Shown piece after piece: positions 31,775 through 41,883 of a stretch of 64,000 nt of DNA. The stretch is taken from NCBI GenBank assembly GCA_964019695.1, contig OZ026528.1, forward strand, positions 55,582,495 to 55,646,494, written 5' to 3'. Every line of letters starts with the position of its first letter. The first letter of the stretch is position 1. The notes beneath the pieces are model-generated. The model worked only from the letters and a program-made list of their open reading frames with translations, had not been told where the DNA came from and did not search any database. Source of the DNA: Loripinus fragilis (taxonomy: Eukaryota > Mollusca > Bivalvia > Lucinida > Lucinidae). Position numbers and translations under genes: made by a program.

Positions 31775-32275
31775 TTTCTTAAGTAAAATAACTTTGGCAT
31801 TTAACAGTGTTAAAAATCAATTTTCCACAAAAAAAAATCAATTTAAATGTATTATGAATCGTATTTCTCTTTGACACCAAGTAGGCTAAGATCAATAAAA
31901 GATCATAATTTAAATTAAAATGAACTTAAGCCTGCCAATGGCAAAGGTTGATATTCATTCTAAGGCGGTGCTTCTGTTGGTGTTGATTCATTGCATATTG
32001 CTGTACCCGTTGTTTGTAAGTTCTGAGTTTTGTCCTTGTTATGTTATGCTGTACTCAGTGTCCTTTCCCGTGTTGCACTCATCTTGATGAGGAAGAGGGA
32101 GCTGGTGGCTTTACTTTTATCTTCCTGATGCCTTGTGCCTGTAAGTGTTCTGTGGCTCTTTCTAATGTAACCGTGGGTGAGTGTGGTAATTCCTGGTCAT
32201 ACTCAGGCCCCAAATCTCAAAATGCTACAAACCATGGTCTAATGTAATCTGCGTTCTGGTTCTGTAGATGTTTTT
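31775..32275. other. No gene recognised
   Basis: One open stretch (32,041-32,247) reads CTHLDEEEGAGGFTF but has no recognisable domain. CTGTAAGTGTTCTGTGGCTC is shared with 27,310, so it is probably repeat-derived. Confidence 0.4.
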
Positions 32276-32279
32276 GAAT

Positions 32280-33235
32280 GGGTCTTTACCATATATGGCC
32301 GTGGTGGCCATCTTGTTCACGAGACAAGGACCATCTGAACAAACGTTCACTCTCCAATCATAATGAGTTTCTGAGTGGAACTCGAGTTCAATTGGCCAAG
32401 TGATTTCATACTAGATATTTGAAAATCTTGACAGAAGGATGGAAGCCGCTGGAGTCATTGGTATCGTAATGGCTGACCCATAAGTATTCAGTTTAGGTGA
32501 GCTAAAATATGGCTTATTAAAATATGGTGAGCTAAAATATGACCCTCCTACATAAAGAAAAAAATAAAACGTAACAATATTTTTATTGTATGGGTTTATT
32601 GTATTTATGATGTTAAATTAGTATATACATGTATTGTACACTCACATAAAGTCCAGCATAGGACGCAATAAAACGAAACAAGAGGGCCCTAGGACCCTGG
32701 ATTGCTCACCTGAATCCTGGCTCATGAGATGTTTTGGCCTGTGGTATCATTTTAAGATAATTCCCATTTTAGCACAGGCTTTCATTTCGTTCATCCGAGC
32801 TGAATGGTCTGAGTTATTTTGGTAGAGGGCATCAGGAGGAACACTTCTGTGAATTATTTTGAATTTGAACCGGTGGTTCAGATGTGTTGTTTAAAGATAT
32901 TTCTTATCTAGAGCTGTCTTGGTCCTTTTGCTTGATGGGGCAGAACCATGTGTGCAATTTTGGTTGTGGGTATTGAGGAACATTTCTGTGAAATTATTCT
33001 TATCTAGAGGTCTGACAGTACTTTTGTTCAGTGGAGCCAAACCATTTGTGCAATTCTGCCAGATGGTAGCCATTTTGTTGCATCGATATCAATAGGAACA
33101 TTAATGTGATATCAGTTTATCTTTAGACCAGTGGTTCAGGAGATACTGTTTAAAGATATATAACCCTCATTATGTACCTTGACCTTCAGAAAAGACCATA
33201 AAATGCATAGAAATAACCCCTAAATATAATCGAAT
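32280..33235. repeat. Segmented repeat pieces (L1/L2 relatives)
   Basis: 32,280-32,540 has ATATATGGCCGTGGTGGCCA as in L1. From 32,681, AGAGGGCCCTAGGACCCTGG and GCTCACCTGA begin another segmented copy running to the 52-bp satellite. Confidence 0.6.
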
Positions 33236-33768
33236 TTTGTGATGACCCCCAAAACATATTCCTATTAGCACAAACTTTTACTAAAATCACGGGCCTAATG
33301 GGTACACATATTCCTATTAGCACACACTATCACTAAAATCAAGGGACTAATGGGAACACATATTCCTATTAGCACAAACTATCACTAAAATCAAGGGACT
33401 AATGGGAACACATATTCCTATTAGCACATACTATCACTAAAATCAAGGGACTAGTGGGTACATACATTCCTTTAGCACACACTTTCACTAAAATCACGGG
33501 CTTAATGGGTACACATATTCCTATTAGCACACACTATCACTAAAGTCAAGGGACTAATGGGAACACATAATCCTATTAACACATACTATCACTAAAGTCA
33601 AGGGACTAATGGGAACACATAATCCTATTAGCACACACTATCACTAAAATCAAGGGACTAGTGGGTACATACATTCCTTTAGCACACTATTACTAAAATC
33701 AAGGGACTGGTACACATATTCCTATTAACATCCACTATCCCTAAAATCAAGGAACTAATAGGCACATA

Positions 33769-34547
33769 TGCGAGGGGTGATCAGAAAGCTCGCGGAGAAA
33801 GTGCTATTAAATCGCATTGCTTTTTTTCAATTGCAATGAAAATTCATAGATATAAACTACCATTCATTGCAAGTTGACTGAGATTGAAATTAAGAAAATA
33901 AGAAGTCAGACGTATGAGCACCAGGCGCCCCTGTGATGTCACTTCCCTGGAACCGGCACATTTGTACCCATGGGCTGCTTCTCGGGTCTAAAACAACTCG
34001 TAGTTGTGTTTGAATTGATTAGTACTTTTAATGGAAAGTAATGTTCAGTCATTCTTTGAACATAATATGAGGTTTTAGTATTATTCCGCTGCGCTATGTA
34101 TTCAAATTAATAGGTTTCAGTCCAAAGGGCAGGCCTAAAATGCGTCATTTATCACATATATATTCACAGAAGTTGAATCCTTTGCCTTTTGACAGCGCTT
34201 TTATTAGTTTCGATTTAGAACACCATCCGTTAGATATAAATCTTTGAAAGTTTGCATAGAAGAGGAGTAAACATGTCGTTAAACATGCATGGAACGCAAT
34301 ATGGGCTATCACAGCATAACAAAATTTTACAGAACGTTGAAACTTAATTGGTTGTGTAGTAAAACGTCAAAATGCAACGTAAATGGCCTTGACAACAACT
34401 GTAACGCACGTAGACGACTAACATCAAGCATGTTGTAGCCGATCAACTGCATATGTGTTGCAGTATCGTGTGCTGTAATTCTAGCTCTATAGATCAAACG
34501 ATGTTGAAATATCAACTACTTTCTGCGAACTTTCTGATCACCCCTCG
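33769..34547. mobile_element. Mariner-like non-autonomous element
   Basis: Ends CGAGGGGTGATCAGAAAGCT and CTTTCTGATCACCCCTCG are inverted repeats. TA precedes the left end and follows the right end, restoring the satellite unit. Ends with GAGGG and AAAGTTCG are typical of mariner elements. The interior (about 0.7 kb) has no transposase. Confidence 0.85.
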
Positions 34548-35404
34548 TATTCCTATTTTAACACACACTATCACTAAGTCTAGGAACTAATAGGTACATA
34601 TATTCCTATTAACACACACTATCCCTAAATCAAGGGACTAATAGGTACATATATTCCTATAAGCACACACTATTACTAAAATCAAGGGACTAATGGGTAC
34701 TCATATTCCTATTAACACACACTATCACTAAAATCAAAGGACTAATATGTACATATATTCCTATTAGCACACACTGTCACTTAATTCAAGGGACTAATAT
34801 GTACATATATTCCTATTAGCACACACTATCACTAAATTCAAGGGACTAATATGTACATATATTCCTATTAGCACACACTATCACTAAATTCAAGGGACTA
34901 ATAGGTACATATATTCCTATTAGCACACACTGTCACTTAATTCAAGGGACTAATATGTACATATATTCCTATTAGCACACACTATCACTAAATTCAAGGG
35001 ACTAATAGGTACATATATTCCTATTAACACACACTATCACTAAAATCAAGGGACTAATATGTACATATATTCCTATTAGCACACACTATCACTAAACTCA
35101 AGGGACTAATAGGCACAAATATTCCTATTGGCACACACTATCACTAAATTCAAGGGACTAATAGGCACATATATTCCTATTAGCACACACTTATACTAAA
35201 ATCAAGAGACTAATAGGCACGTACATTCCGTTTAACACACACTATCACTAAAATTAAGGGACTAATAGGTACATATATTCCTATTCGCGCACTATCTCTA
35301 GAATCAAGGGACTAATAGAAGCATATATTCCTATTAGCACACACTTTCACTAAAATCAAGGGACTAATAGGCACGTACATTCCGTTTAACACACACTATC
35401 ACTA

Positions 35405-35603
35405 GGGAGCGCAGTGGCTCAGTGGTAGAGTGCTTGACTCGAGACCGAAGGGCCGCGGGTTCGAGCCTCACCGGCGTCACTGCGTTGTGGTCCTTGAGCA
35501 AGACACATTTATCCTAGCTTAGTACTGGTTCAACCCAGGAAGACCGTCCCGCATAACTGAAAGATTGTTGAGTGGACGTAAAGAATCAAATCAAACAAAC
35601 AAA
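35405..35603 (+). mobile_element. tRNA-derived SINE (family S1) in satellite
   Basis: Full head, body and (CAAA) tail. Flanked by a perfect 14-bp duplication of satellite sequence, ACACACTATCACTA (35,391-35,404; 35,604-35,617). Confidence 0.95.
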
Positions 35604-35794
35604 ACACACTATCACTAAAATCAAGGGACTAATAGGTACATATATTCCTAATAGCACACATTATCACTAAAATCAAGGGACTTATGCATACACAAATTCC
35701 TATTAGCACACATTATCACTAAAATCAAGGGACTAATATTAGCACACACTTAATACTTGAATACTTCTTTGTCCCTTTAGAATTTTTTCACGCT

Positions 35795-35965
35795 TATTTG
35801 TCGTCTGCTATTTTTTTTTTTCAAAAACAACTTTTGTTAAAAAAAATATTTCAGGAATAAGTTCAGAGTGTCCAATAGTTGGGATCAAGATCAGGCCTGA
35901 TGTTCTTTTGGGCCTGATCTGAGTCCAAACTGTTTGTAAAAGTTATCAACAGACGACACTAGAAG
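35795..35965. mobile_element. P6 MITE
   Basis: Inverted TTGTCGTCTGCTA / ACAGACGACACTAG ends with the TCAAGATCAGGCCTGATG central palindrome. Confidence 0.8.
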
Positions 35966-36292
35966 ATAAAGCTTTAATTTAGTGTGTCTGAAAAAGTGTG
36001 GATCCTGATTAGTTGGCTTTATCAGAAGCCAGCTGATCTGGCTCTACACATTTTCTAAATGTGCCGCATTTGTATTGTAAAATGATTTTATACTTCTCGA
36101 TAAAACTTCCTGAAATATTATAAATATGCTGATTCTCTACTGTATGGTGCTTAATATATGGACCTCGTCGTGAGAACACCTGTATTCGGGGTTTCCGACA
36201 AAGTTAGATTCAAACCAGTCTCCTAAGATACAAAGACTAGCTAGAAAATTGAAATTTCGCTTGTAGCCTGTTTAGATATGGTACTTTCCAAA

Positions 36293-36362
36293 TAGCGAAT
36301 AACAAAGACGCTGATCAGACTGTGCGAATGCGCAGGCTGATCTGCGCCTTTGTTGTTCGCAA
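36293..36362. repeat. P2 core palindrome fragment
   Basis: GCGAATAACAAAGACGCTGA pairs with GATCTGCGCCTTTGTTGTTC. It is embedded in an open minus-strand frame that is repeat-derived, not a gene. Confidence 0.8.
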
Positions 36363-36379
36363 ACCACCGACGACAGGTT

Positions 36380-36510
36380 TTCTCACATCGCGGCCCAATA
36401 TTATGTCTTCTCAAAGTGTTAGGGCCCAAAAATTGTTTCCCCATGTGTCCCACATTGATAAGACATCTTTCTAGTACATGTATGTAGCTTCCGAGGAAGC
36501 ATCGTAGTAT
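36380..36510 (-). pseudogene. Decayed multi-finger ZF array, part 1
   Basis: Minus strand reads GKQFLGPNTLRRH preceded, in shifted frames, by a CDTCGK-like stretch whose cysteine codons are altered, and LHTCTRKMSYQC. This is the remains of tandem C2H2 fingers, interrupted by a P2 MITE and resuming at 36,760. Confidence 0.6.
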
Positions 36511-36758
36511 AATAATTGAGCCGTGACATGAGATTTCCAACAATGTGGTATGTGCGACCAGCAAGGGCTCAGACCAGCCTGCGCATACGCGCAGACTGAT
36601 CAGAGCCTTTGCTAGTCGCTTAAATATTCTATGACTGTTATGCGACGGACTGAACATAATTTGAAGTCTCTACGCTTAAGAGGATGCTGCACAGGCTCCT
36701 CTGAGTCTACACTTGTCAAAATGACATATTGTTGGAAATCTCGTGTCGCGGCTCAATT
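36511..36758. mobile_element. P2 MITE inserted in ZF relic
   Basis: The best-preserved P2 copy: ATTGAGCCGTGACATGAGAT at one end and ATCTCGTGTCGCGGCTCAAT at the other, with an inner GCATACGCGCAGACTGATC palindrome. Flanking TATAAT on both sides is a likely target duplication. Confidence 0.88.
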
Positions 36759-36759
36759 A

Positions 36760-36862
36760 TAATTTCCCCCATGTGTCACATTATGATGCATCTTTCTATT
36801 ATGTACATTCATCTGTCTTCTCAGTTAGGAAGGGCCAGAGAAAACAAGACCAAACTTTGTCC
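36760..36862 (-). pseudogene. Decayed multi-finger ZF array, part 2
   Basis: Minus strand reads PS, stop, LRRQMNVHNRKMHHNVTHGG, recognisable as finger end, HTG-type linker and next CxxC with both cysteines lost. Confidence 0.55.
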
Positions 36863-36939
36863 TGGACCTCCGTCGCCTGGACCTGCGTCACCTATGCACA
36901 TCTTTGATGTGTGAACAAATATTATGCAAACTTCAAATA

Positions 36940-38286
36940 CGAGGGGCATTTGGAAAGTTCTTAACATGGTCTTTTATCTCAGTAACCGATTTACAAACCC
37001 AATCATGTTTGGTATCATTTTAAAGAACTATCTTTCTTCTATGTTATGGCACAAATTTTATGAGGATATTATAATGCAGACACGACAAATACTATCGTGA
37101 ATACATGTACTGTTTGTATACTGGAAAATGCAAAATTTCAGTGGAATATATATCATTTTACCTTTTGAAAAGTATGCAGAACATTAACATTAGTTCATGA
37201 AATTAGATAATTTTGTACCATTTTGTAGGCCACAATCTGGTACAGTTATTATACAATTGATGACCGAGTTGGAGTGTCCTAATAACTAAATACTGGAATA
37301 GCAATACCTAAACCGTCTAGAAAGCAAAGCAGTGCGCTATTTTTTTCGACTAAAAATTGCATGTCACAATGCACATATTTTGAAAATATATAACTGACAG
37401 TAGTTTACAAATGCCGTGCGTTGGTATTTTTGTCAAGCACAGTTTATACTCTTAGTATTGAAACCAAAATAAATTTTGTAAACCAGAACAAAGGGAAGAT
37501 AACTCATATAATTTTTCCAAGGGTCAGAGTAAGTTTAGCTATAAGTTGACGTTCTGGCTCATTTCAATTGAAAACCGTGGCAAACAAAAAAGTAAAAATA
37601 CCTTGAGAATAGAAATCAATCAATTTTGTGATCTTTAATGCGATACCATGAGAAGTTCTTATGCAATCGACAAATTGTGAGGGACTAAGTTACCCCACCC
37701 ACTTCTGTAAAAGTAGGGGTAGTGTTATTAGGAATAATTTTCTTGAATACAGAACTAAACAAGCCACATTTTTGCTCGACGAAATGATTTTTATGCATTG
37801 TTCGTTACAAATAAAGCAAAACATATACTCAATATGCATTTTTCGTGCTCCTGTAGTGACACAATTTATAGTAAAAGTATAAAGAAAATTCGAAAAAAGT
37901 CCCATTTTTGAAAGTTTACCAGTTGTCTATTAGTCAACATTTTCCGAATGTAAAGGTGGTAGTCGTGCAAGCAGTGATCGCATAATATATTCTAATAAAA
38001 AATAAGTTGGCACCGACTCGTTAATATGTCATATCATGATCGCAAATAAGGTCCCTGATTTTCCTTCGCTTTTTTCCAAGTATTTTATTTATAATTTCCG
38101 CCAGTATATAAACCCCTACTCATTTTGAGCATGCGCTGCACGTGCACGCCAAGTCCTTTTTCAACAAAAATCAAACCATCAAGAAGCCGTTGAATACGAG
38201 TTTCCAAAAATGTATTATTTGATAGCATTTTATCAACGCATTTTGGAGTTATGATGCCGTGCTAAGAACTTTCCAAATGACCCTCG
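36940..38286. mobile_element. Mariner-like non-autonomous element, 1.35 kb
   Basis: CGAGGGGCATTTGGAAAGTT and AACTTTCCAAATGACCCTCG are inverted ends, extended by CTTA / TAAG. TA flanks both sides (36,938-36,939; 38,287-38,288) and the satellite unit rejoins across it. No transposase is recognisable, and short frames inside look random. Confidence 0.87.
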
Positions 38287-39331
38287 TATAAAGAAATTAA
38301 ATCTGTTAAGCTACAGATTACACACAAACTACACAATATAAGTCTTCCAAAGGTTCTGTAGATGTAATAATGTCTAAGTTCAACACTCAAAAATATACTT
38401 TCAAAACCGCACAAACTATAGGGTGCACATGTTCAATGTTTGAACAATCATAATGCAAAGTTTAAATATAAAGGAATGGAAAGTGCTTGAGTTACAGATT
38501 ACACAAACCAGACACCCCCTTTGCATTTCGGATGGAAAATATCCAAGTTTAACAAGCCTAAAAATAAGAAAATAGTTATCGAAAGTGCACAAAATAGGAG
38601 GTGCACATGTTCAATGTATGAACAATCATTCTGCAACGTTTGAATATGAAGAAATGAAAACTCTTGGAGTTACAGAGTACCCAACCAAGACACCATCTAA
38701 GCATTATGAACAGGAAAATGTCTTAGTTCAAGACCCCAAAAATGAAAACAAATATCTGTTGAATGTGCACAAAATATGAGGTGCGCATCTTCAATGTGTG
38801 AAGATTCATTAAATAAAGTTTGAATAAAGAGGAATGAAAACTTTTGGATTTACAGATTACATAAACGAGGCACCCAAAAAGTGTTGCTGACGGACAGACA
38901 TACAGACAGACTGGACCTTCTACTAGACCTGCTTTTGCTAAACCGACGCAGGTAAAAATCCAACACTTCCCTCATTATATAACATATAAAAGAATGAATA
39001 CTATTTGGTAAACCGATTACACAAACTAAGCTCCACCTTAGCACTCCAGATGGAAACAATGTCAAGGTTCAACACCAGTCAAAAACATCAAAATATTTAT
39101 CAAATGTGCACAAAATAGGAGGTTCACATTTTCATTGTGTGAACAATCATTATGCAAAGTTTGTAAATTACGAAATGAAGACTATTAGAGTTACAGATTA
39201 CACAAATCAGGCACCTTCTTAGCATTTTGGACGGAAAATGTCTACATTTAGCACCCCTCAAAAATGAGAAAAAAGTCTCGAAATGTGCACAAAATAAGAG
39301 GTGCACAACTTCAATGTGTGAACAATCATTA

Positions 39332-39653
39332 GCCGGGCCGCGTAGCGCTGTCGGTAGCGTGTCTGGCTACAGTTGCGTGTCTGACTGCATATCCAGGGGT
39401 CGCGAGTTCGATCCCGGTCCGGTCCCATACTTTCGTGGAGATTGATCATGAAATAATTTCTACGGTCATTCTCCTCCCTTCCGCTGATTCATTCAAGAAG
39501 GTTTGTTACCAGTTATTACAAGCGAAAGTATGTGCACGAATTACTGGTTAACCGCTTGTTCAAGCCTGCCCAGGAAAAAGTGTGGTTAGGTGAACTGACC
39601 GTCCCGCCATGACCATAGCTGTTTATTTGGGACGTAAAGCAACAAAACAAACA
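39332..39653 (+). mobile_element. tRNA-derived SINE (family S2), 322 bp
   Basis: The head is tRNA-like (GCGTAGCGCTGTCGGTAGCG; GCGAGTTCGATCCCGGTCC). A body of about 200 bp ends CCATGACCATAGCTGTTTAT, GGGACGTAAAG and (CAAAA) tail. Flanked by a perfect 13-bp duplication, TGAACAATCATTA. It shares only the GGGACGTAAAG tail with S1, consistent with use of the same LINE partner. Confidence 0.92.
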
Positions 39654-40014
39654 TGAACAATCATTATCATTCGAATAAAAAAGGAATAAAACAACTTGTG
39701 GGCTAACAGATTACACAAACCATGCACCCTCTAAGCATTTTGGCCGTAAAATGTCTAAGTTCAACACCCCTCAAAGTGAGTAAAAAAAATCGTAAAATGT
39801 GCACAGAAGAGGAGGTGCACATCTTTTATATGTGAACAAGCATTATGCAAAGTTCGAATAAAAAGGAATGAAAACTTGTGGAGTTACAGATTACACAAAC
39901 GAGGCACCCCAAAAGTGTTGCAGACGGACGGACAGGACCCACTGCTAGACATGCTTTCGCTAAAGCCAGGCAGGTAAAGGTCACAAACTTCCCTCATTCG
40001 TAGAGTTCCTCTCT

Positions 40015-40105
40015 TTATGTAGTTTTATATGTTCTCTCAGTGGAGAAGGGTCCAAAAATATTTGCCACACACGTCACATATATGAGACTTTTATCGGTCA
40101 CCCCT
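40015..40105 (-). pseudogene. ZF finger relic
   Basis: Minus strand gives SHICDVCGKYFW, then after a one-base shift LDPSPLREHIKLHKE: one C2H2 finger with a frameshift. It belongs to the array at 40,440-40,918, separated by a palindromic insertion. Confidence 0.65.
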
Positions 40106-40305
40106 AATAATAACTGAATTGTTTCGACATAACCTAATAAACGTTTCCTATCTCACGGCATGTTACCTTTATCAGGTCATGATCACGTTGAATGACGTCG
40201 CTAATGACGCTGAATCAACACAAAAATCAAAAATTACGTCATAATCGATAGTTTGAAGAGTGTTCAACAATGGGTAAACTGATAAATAAAATACCATTTT
40301 CGAAT

Positions 40306-40424
40306 CTTTTGATATCAAGTTTACCAGGCTCGGCTTTGAGAACGCATATTGAATCGCTCGGCAAGCCTCGCGATGTCAACATGCGTTCTCAAAGCCTTGC
40401 CTGGTAAACTTGATATCAAAAGAC
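40306..40424. mobile_element. Palindromic MITE inside ZF array
   Basis: TTTTGATATCAAGTTTACCA continuing to GAGAACGCAT is mirrored, almost perfectly over 42 bp, by ATGCGTTCTCAAAGCC ... TTGATATCAAAAG. The loop is about 33 bp. Confidence 0.9.
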
Positions 40425-40439
40425 ACTCGCCTAGTATTC

Positions 40440-40918
40440 TCTATGTATTTTCAGCCCGGAAGGGCGGTAGAAACATTTTGTGCATTTCTAGCACTGATAC
40501 AGCTTCCCTTGTGTATGTCGCTTTATGTGTTTATTCGGTGAGGAAACATCATAAAAACTTTTCCTATATGTGTCACATATATAGGACTTATCTTCAGTAT
40601 GTATTTTAATGTGTCTTCTCAGCGTGGAAGCATGGTAAATCATTTCCCGCATGAGTCACATTTATAAGATTTCCCTTCAGTATGTATACTATTATGTCTG
40701 ATCAGCGATGAAGGGTCAGAATAAAATTTCTCACATATGTCACACTCATACCTTTTCTGTCTGGTATGTAAATTCATGTGTCTACTCAGCAGGGACTGGC
40801 TACTAAAACATTTCCCACATGTTAAACATTTATAACGCTTATCTCCAGTGTGTAAATTAATGTGTCTTCTCAAAGTAAAAGAGTCGTAAAAGCTTTTCCC
40901 GCATGTCTTACACTTAGG
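40440..40918 (-). pseudogene. Multi-finger C2H2 array, decayed
   Basis: Reading the minus strand from 40,918: CKTCGKSFYDSFTLRRH, CLTCGKCFSSQSLLSRHMNL, CDICEKFYSDPSSLIRH and CDSCGK, all with good zinc ligands. A one-base shift follows (IYHASTLRRHIKIH), then CDTY (Cys lost), SSPNKHIKRH and QC, stop, KCTKCF. Linkers are HTGDKRYK-like. The 5' end is cut by a P4 repeat at 40,919, so there is no acceptor or start. About four intact and three broken fingers remain. It was once part of a conventional poly-ZF protein, different in type from the two-finger exons. Confidence 0.8.
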
Positions 40919-41600
40919 GAATAAATGTATTCAAAATTTTCATTTGGGGAGGTATATCGTCGGATATACGGTCGGAAATTTAGTTTTACGTCAACGCGCG
41001 AGCGAAGCCGTAAAACGTAATTTGACGATATACCTCCCTAAATGAAAATTTTGAATACGGTTATCCCCATTCTAATGCACTATTAACATTTTCTATTCAT
41101 AAAGACAGCAAAATTGTACTTTTTTGCGCCTACGTCCAGCGGCTGCCAGCTGTATAAAACCGCTTGCCAGCTGCATATATTCACTTGTCAACCAATGAAA
41201 AGCGACGTTACGTAATGACGTCGGGTTTGCGACGGTATATCGCAGGATATACTGTCGCAAATTTAGTTTTACGTCAACGCGCGAGCGGAGCCGTAAAACG
41301 TAATTTGACGATATACCTCCCTAAATGAAAATTTTGAATACGGTTATCCCCATTCTAATGCACTATTAACATTTTCTATTCATAAAGACAGTAAAATTGT
41401 ACTTTGTTGCGCCTACGTCCAGCGGCTGCCAGCTGTATAAAACCGCTTGCCAGCTGCATATATTCACTTGTCAACCAATGAAAAGCGACGTTACGTAATG
41501 ACGTCGGGTTTGCGACGGTATATCGCAGGATATACTGTCGCAAATTTATGACGGTATCCAATCAGACGTCGCGTTGCATTTGCAAGTGCATTAGAATCGC
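40919..41600. mobile_element. P4 repeat with 283-bp internal tandem duplication
   Basis: AAATTTAGTTTTACGTCAAC begins at 40,976 and again at 41,259. The 283-bp copies differ at only a few positions. Inside are foldback arms GGTATATCGTCGGATATACG / ACGATATACCTCCCTAAAT. It separates the decayed ZF array from exon B. Confidence 0.88.
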
Positions 41601-41789
41601 ATATTTTCTTTCCAGTGTATTTTAACAAGTGCTGTGCAAGCTTGTGATGATCCGGGAATTCCTTATTGCATATGGTGCATCTTGTCATTTTCACTTGTGG
41701 TCAAAAACGCTGACCTGCATCAGTTAATGTATTGCTGTTCTTTCCTTGATCTCTGGTGGGTTCGGTTTCCATCTTTAAGTCATCTTCGA
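41601..41789 (-). pseudogene. C2H2 zinc-finger exon B, truncated and stopped
   Basis: The acceptor GATTTTTTTCAG is good and gives phase 1, as in exons A, C and E. The acidic linker EDDLKMETEPTRDQGKNSNT, continuing LTDAGQRF, runs into an in-frame TGA, then PQVKM and one finger, CTICNKEFPDHHKLAQHLLK ending in Tyr where the last His should be, then TGKK. At about 41,600 the P4 repeat begins and no second finger exists. Stop, lost ligand and truncation together indicate a dead cassette. Translation of only the linker part cannot be excluded. Confidence 0.75.
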
Positions 41790-41794
41790 CTGAA

Positions 41795-41880
41795 AAAAAT
41801 CAGTACATGTTAAAAGAGGCTGCATAAAAATAAATTATTGACCCCTTAAATATAAAAGAAGAATCATTTGAATACATATA
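41795..41880. other. Presumed intron
   Basis: Short AT-rich sequence upstream of exon B. Confidence 0.4.
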
Positions 41881-41883
41881 TTA

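Larger units (their letters stand above)
33250..35755. repeat. 52-bp satellite array with two insertions
   Basis: The unit is about 52 bp, core CCTATTAGCACACACTATCA followed by CTAAAATCAAGGGACTAAT. About 28 units remain, split by a mariner-like element (33,769-34,547) and SINE S1 (35,405-35,603). Units at 34,730-35,060 are the most alike. Confidence 0.97.
36905..39960. repeat. About 180-bp satellite with two insertions
   Basis: Units contain GTTACAGATTACACAAACCA, TGTGCACAAAATAGGAGGTG and GTGTGAACAATCATTATGCA. Landmarks repeat near 38,404, 38,588, 38,768, 39,108, 39,287 and 39,803, about 180 bp apart once a longer variant unit and the SINE are allowed for. A mariner-like element separates a unit fragment at 36,905-36,939 from the rest. 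Confidence 0.92.

Noticed and set aside
36241..36657. 138-codon minus-strand open frame
   Set aside because: Composed of P2 MITE palindromes and a ZF relic; similar translated stretches come from repeats, not a gene.
33250..39960. Possible CRISPR array from regular short repeats
   Set aside because: Units are directly contiguous satellite monomers without unique spacers, in a eukaryotic context.
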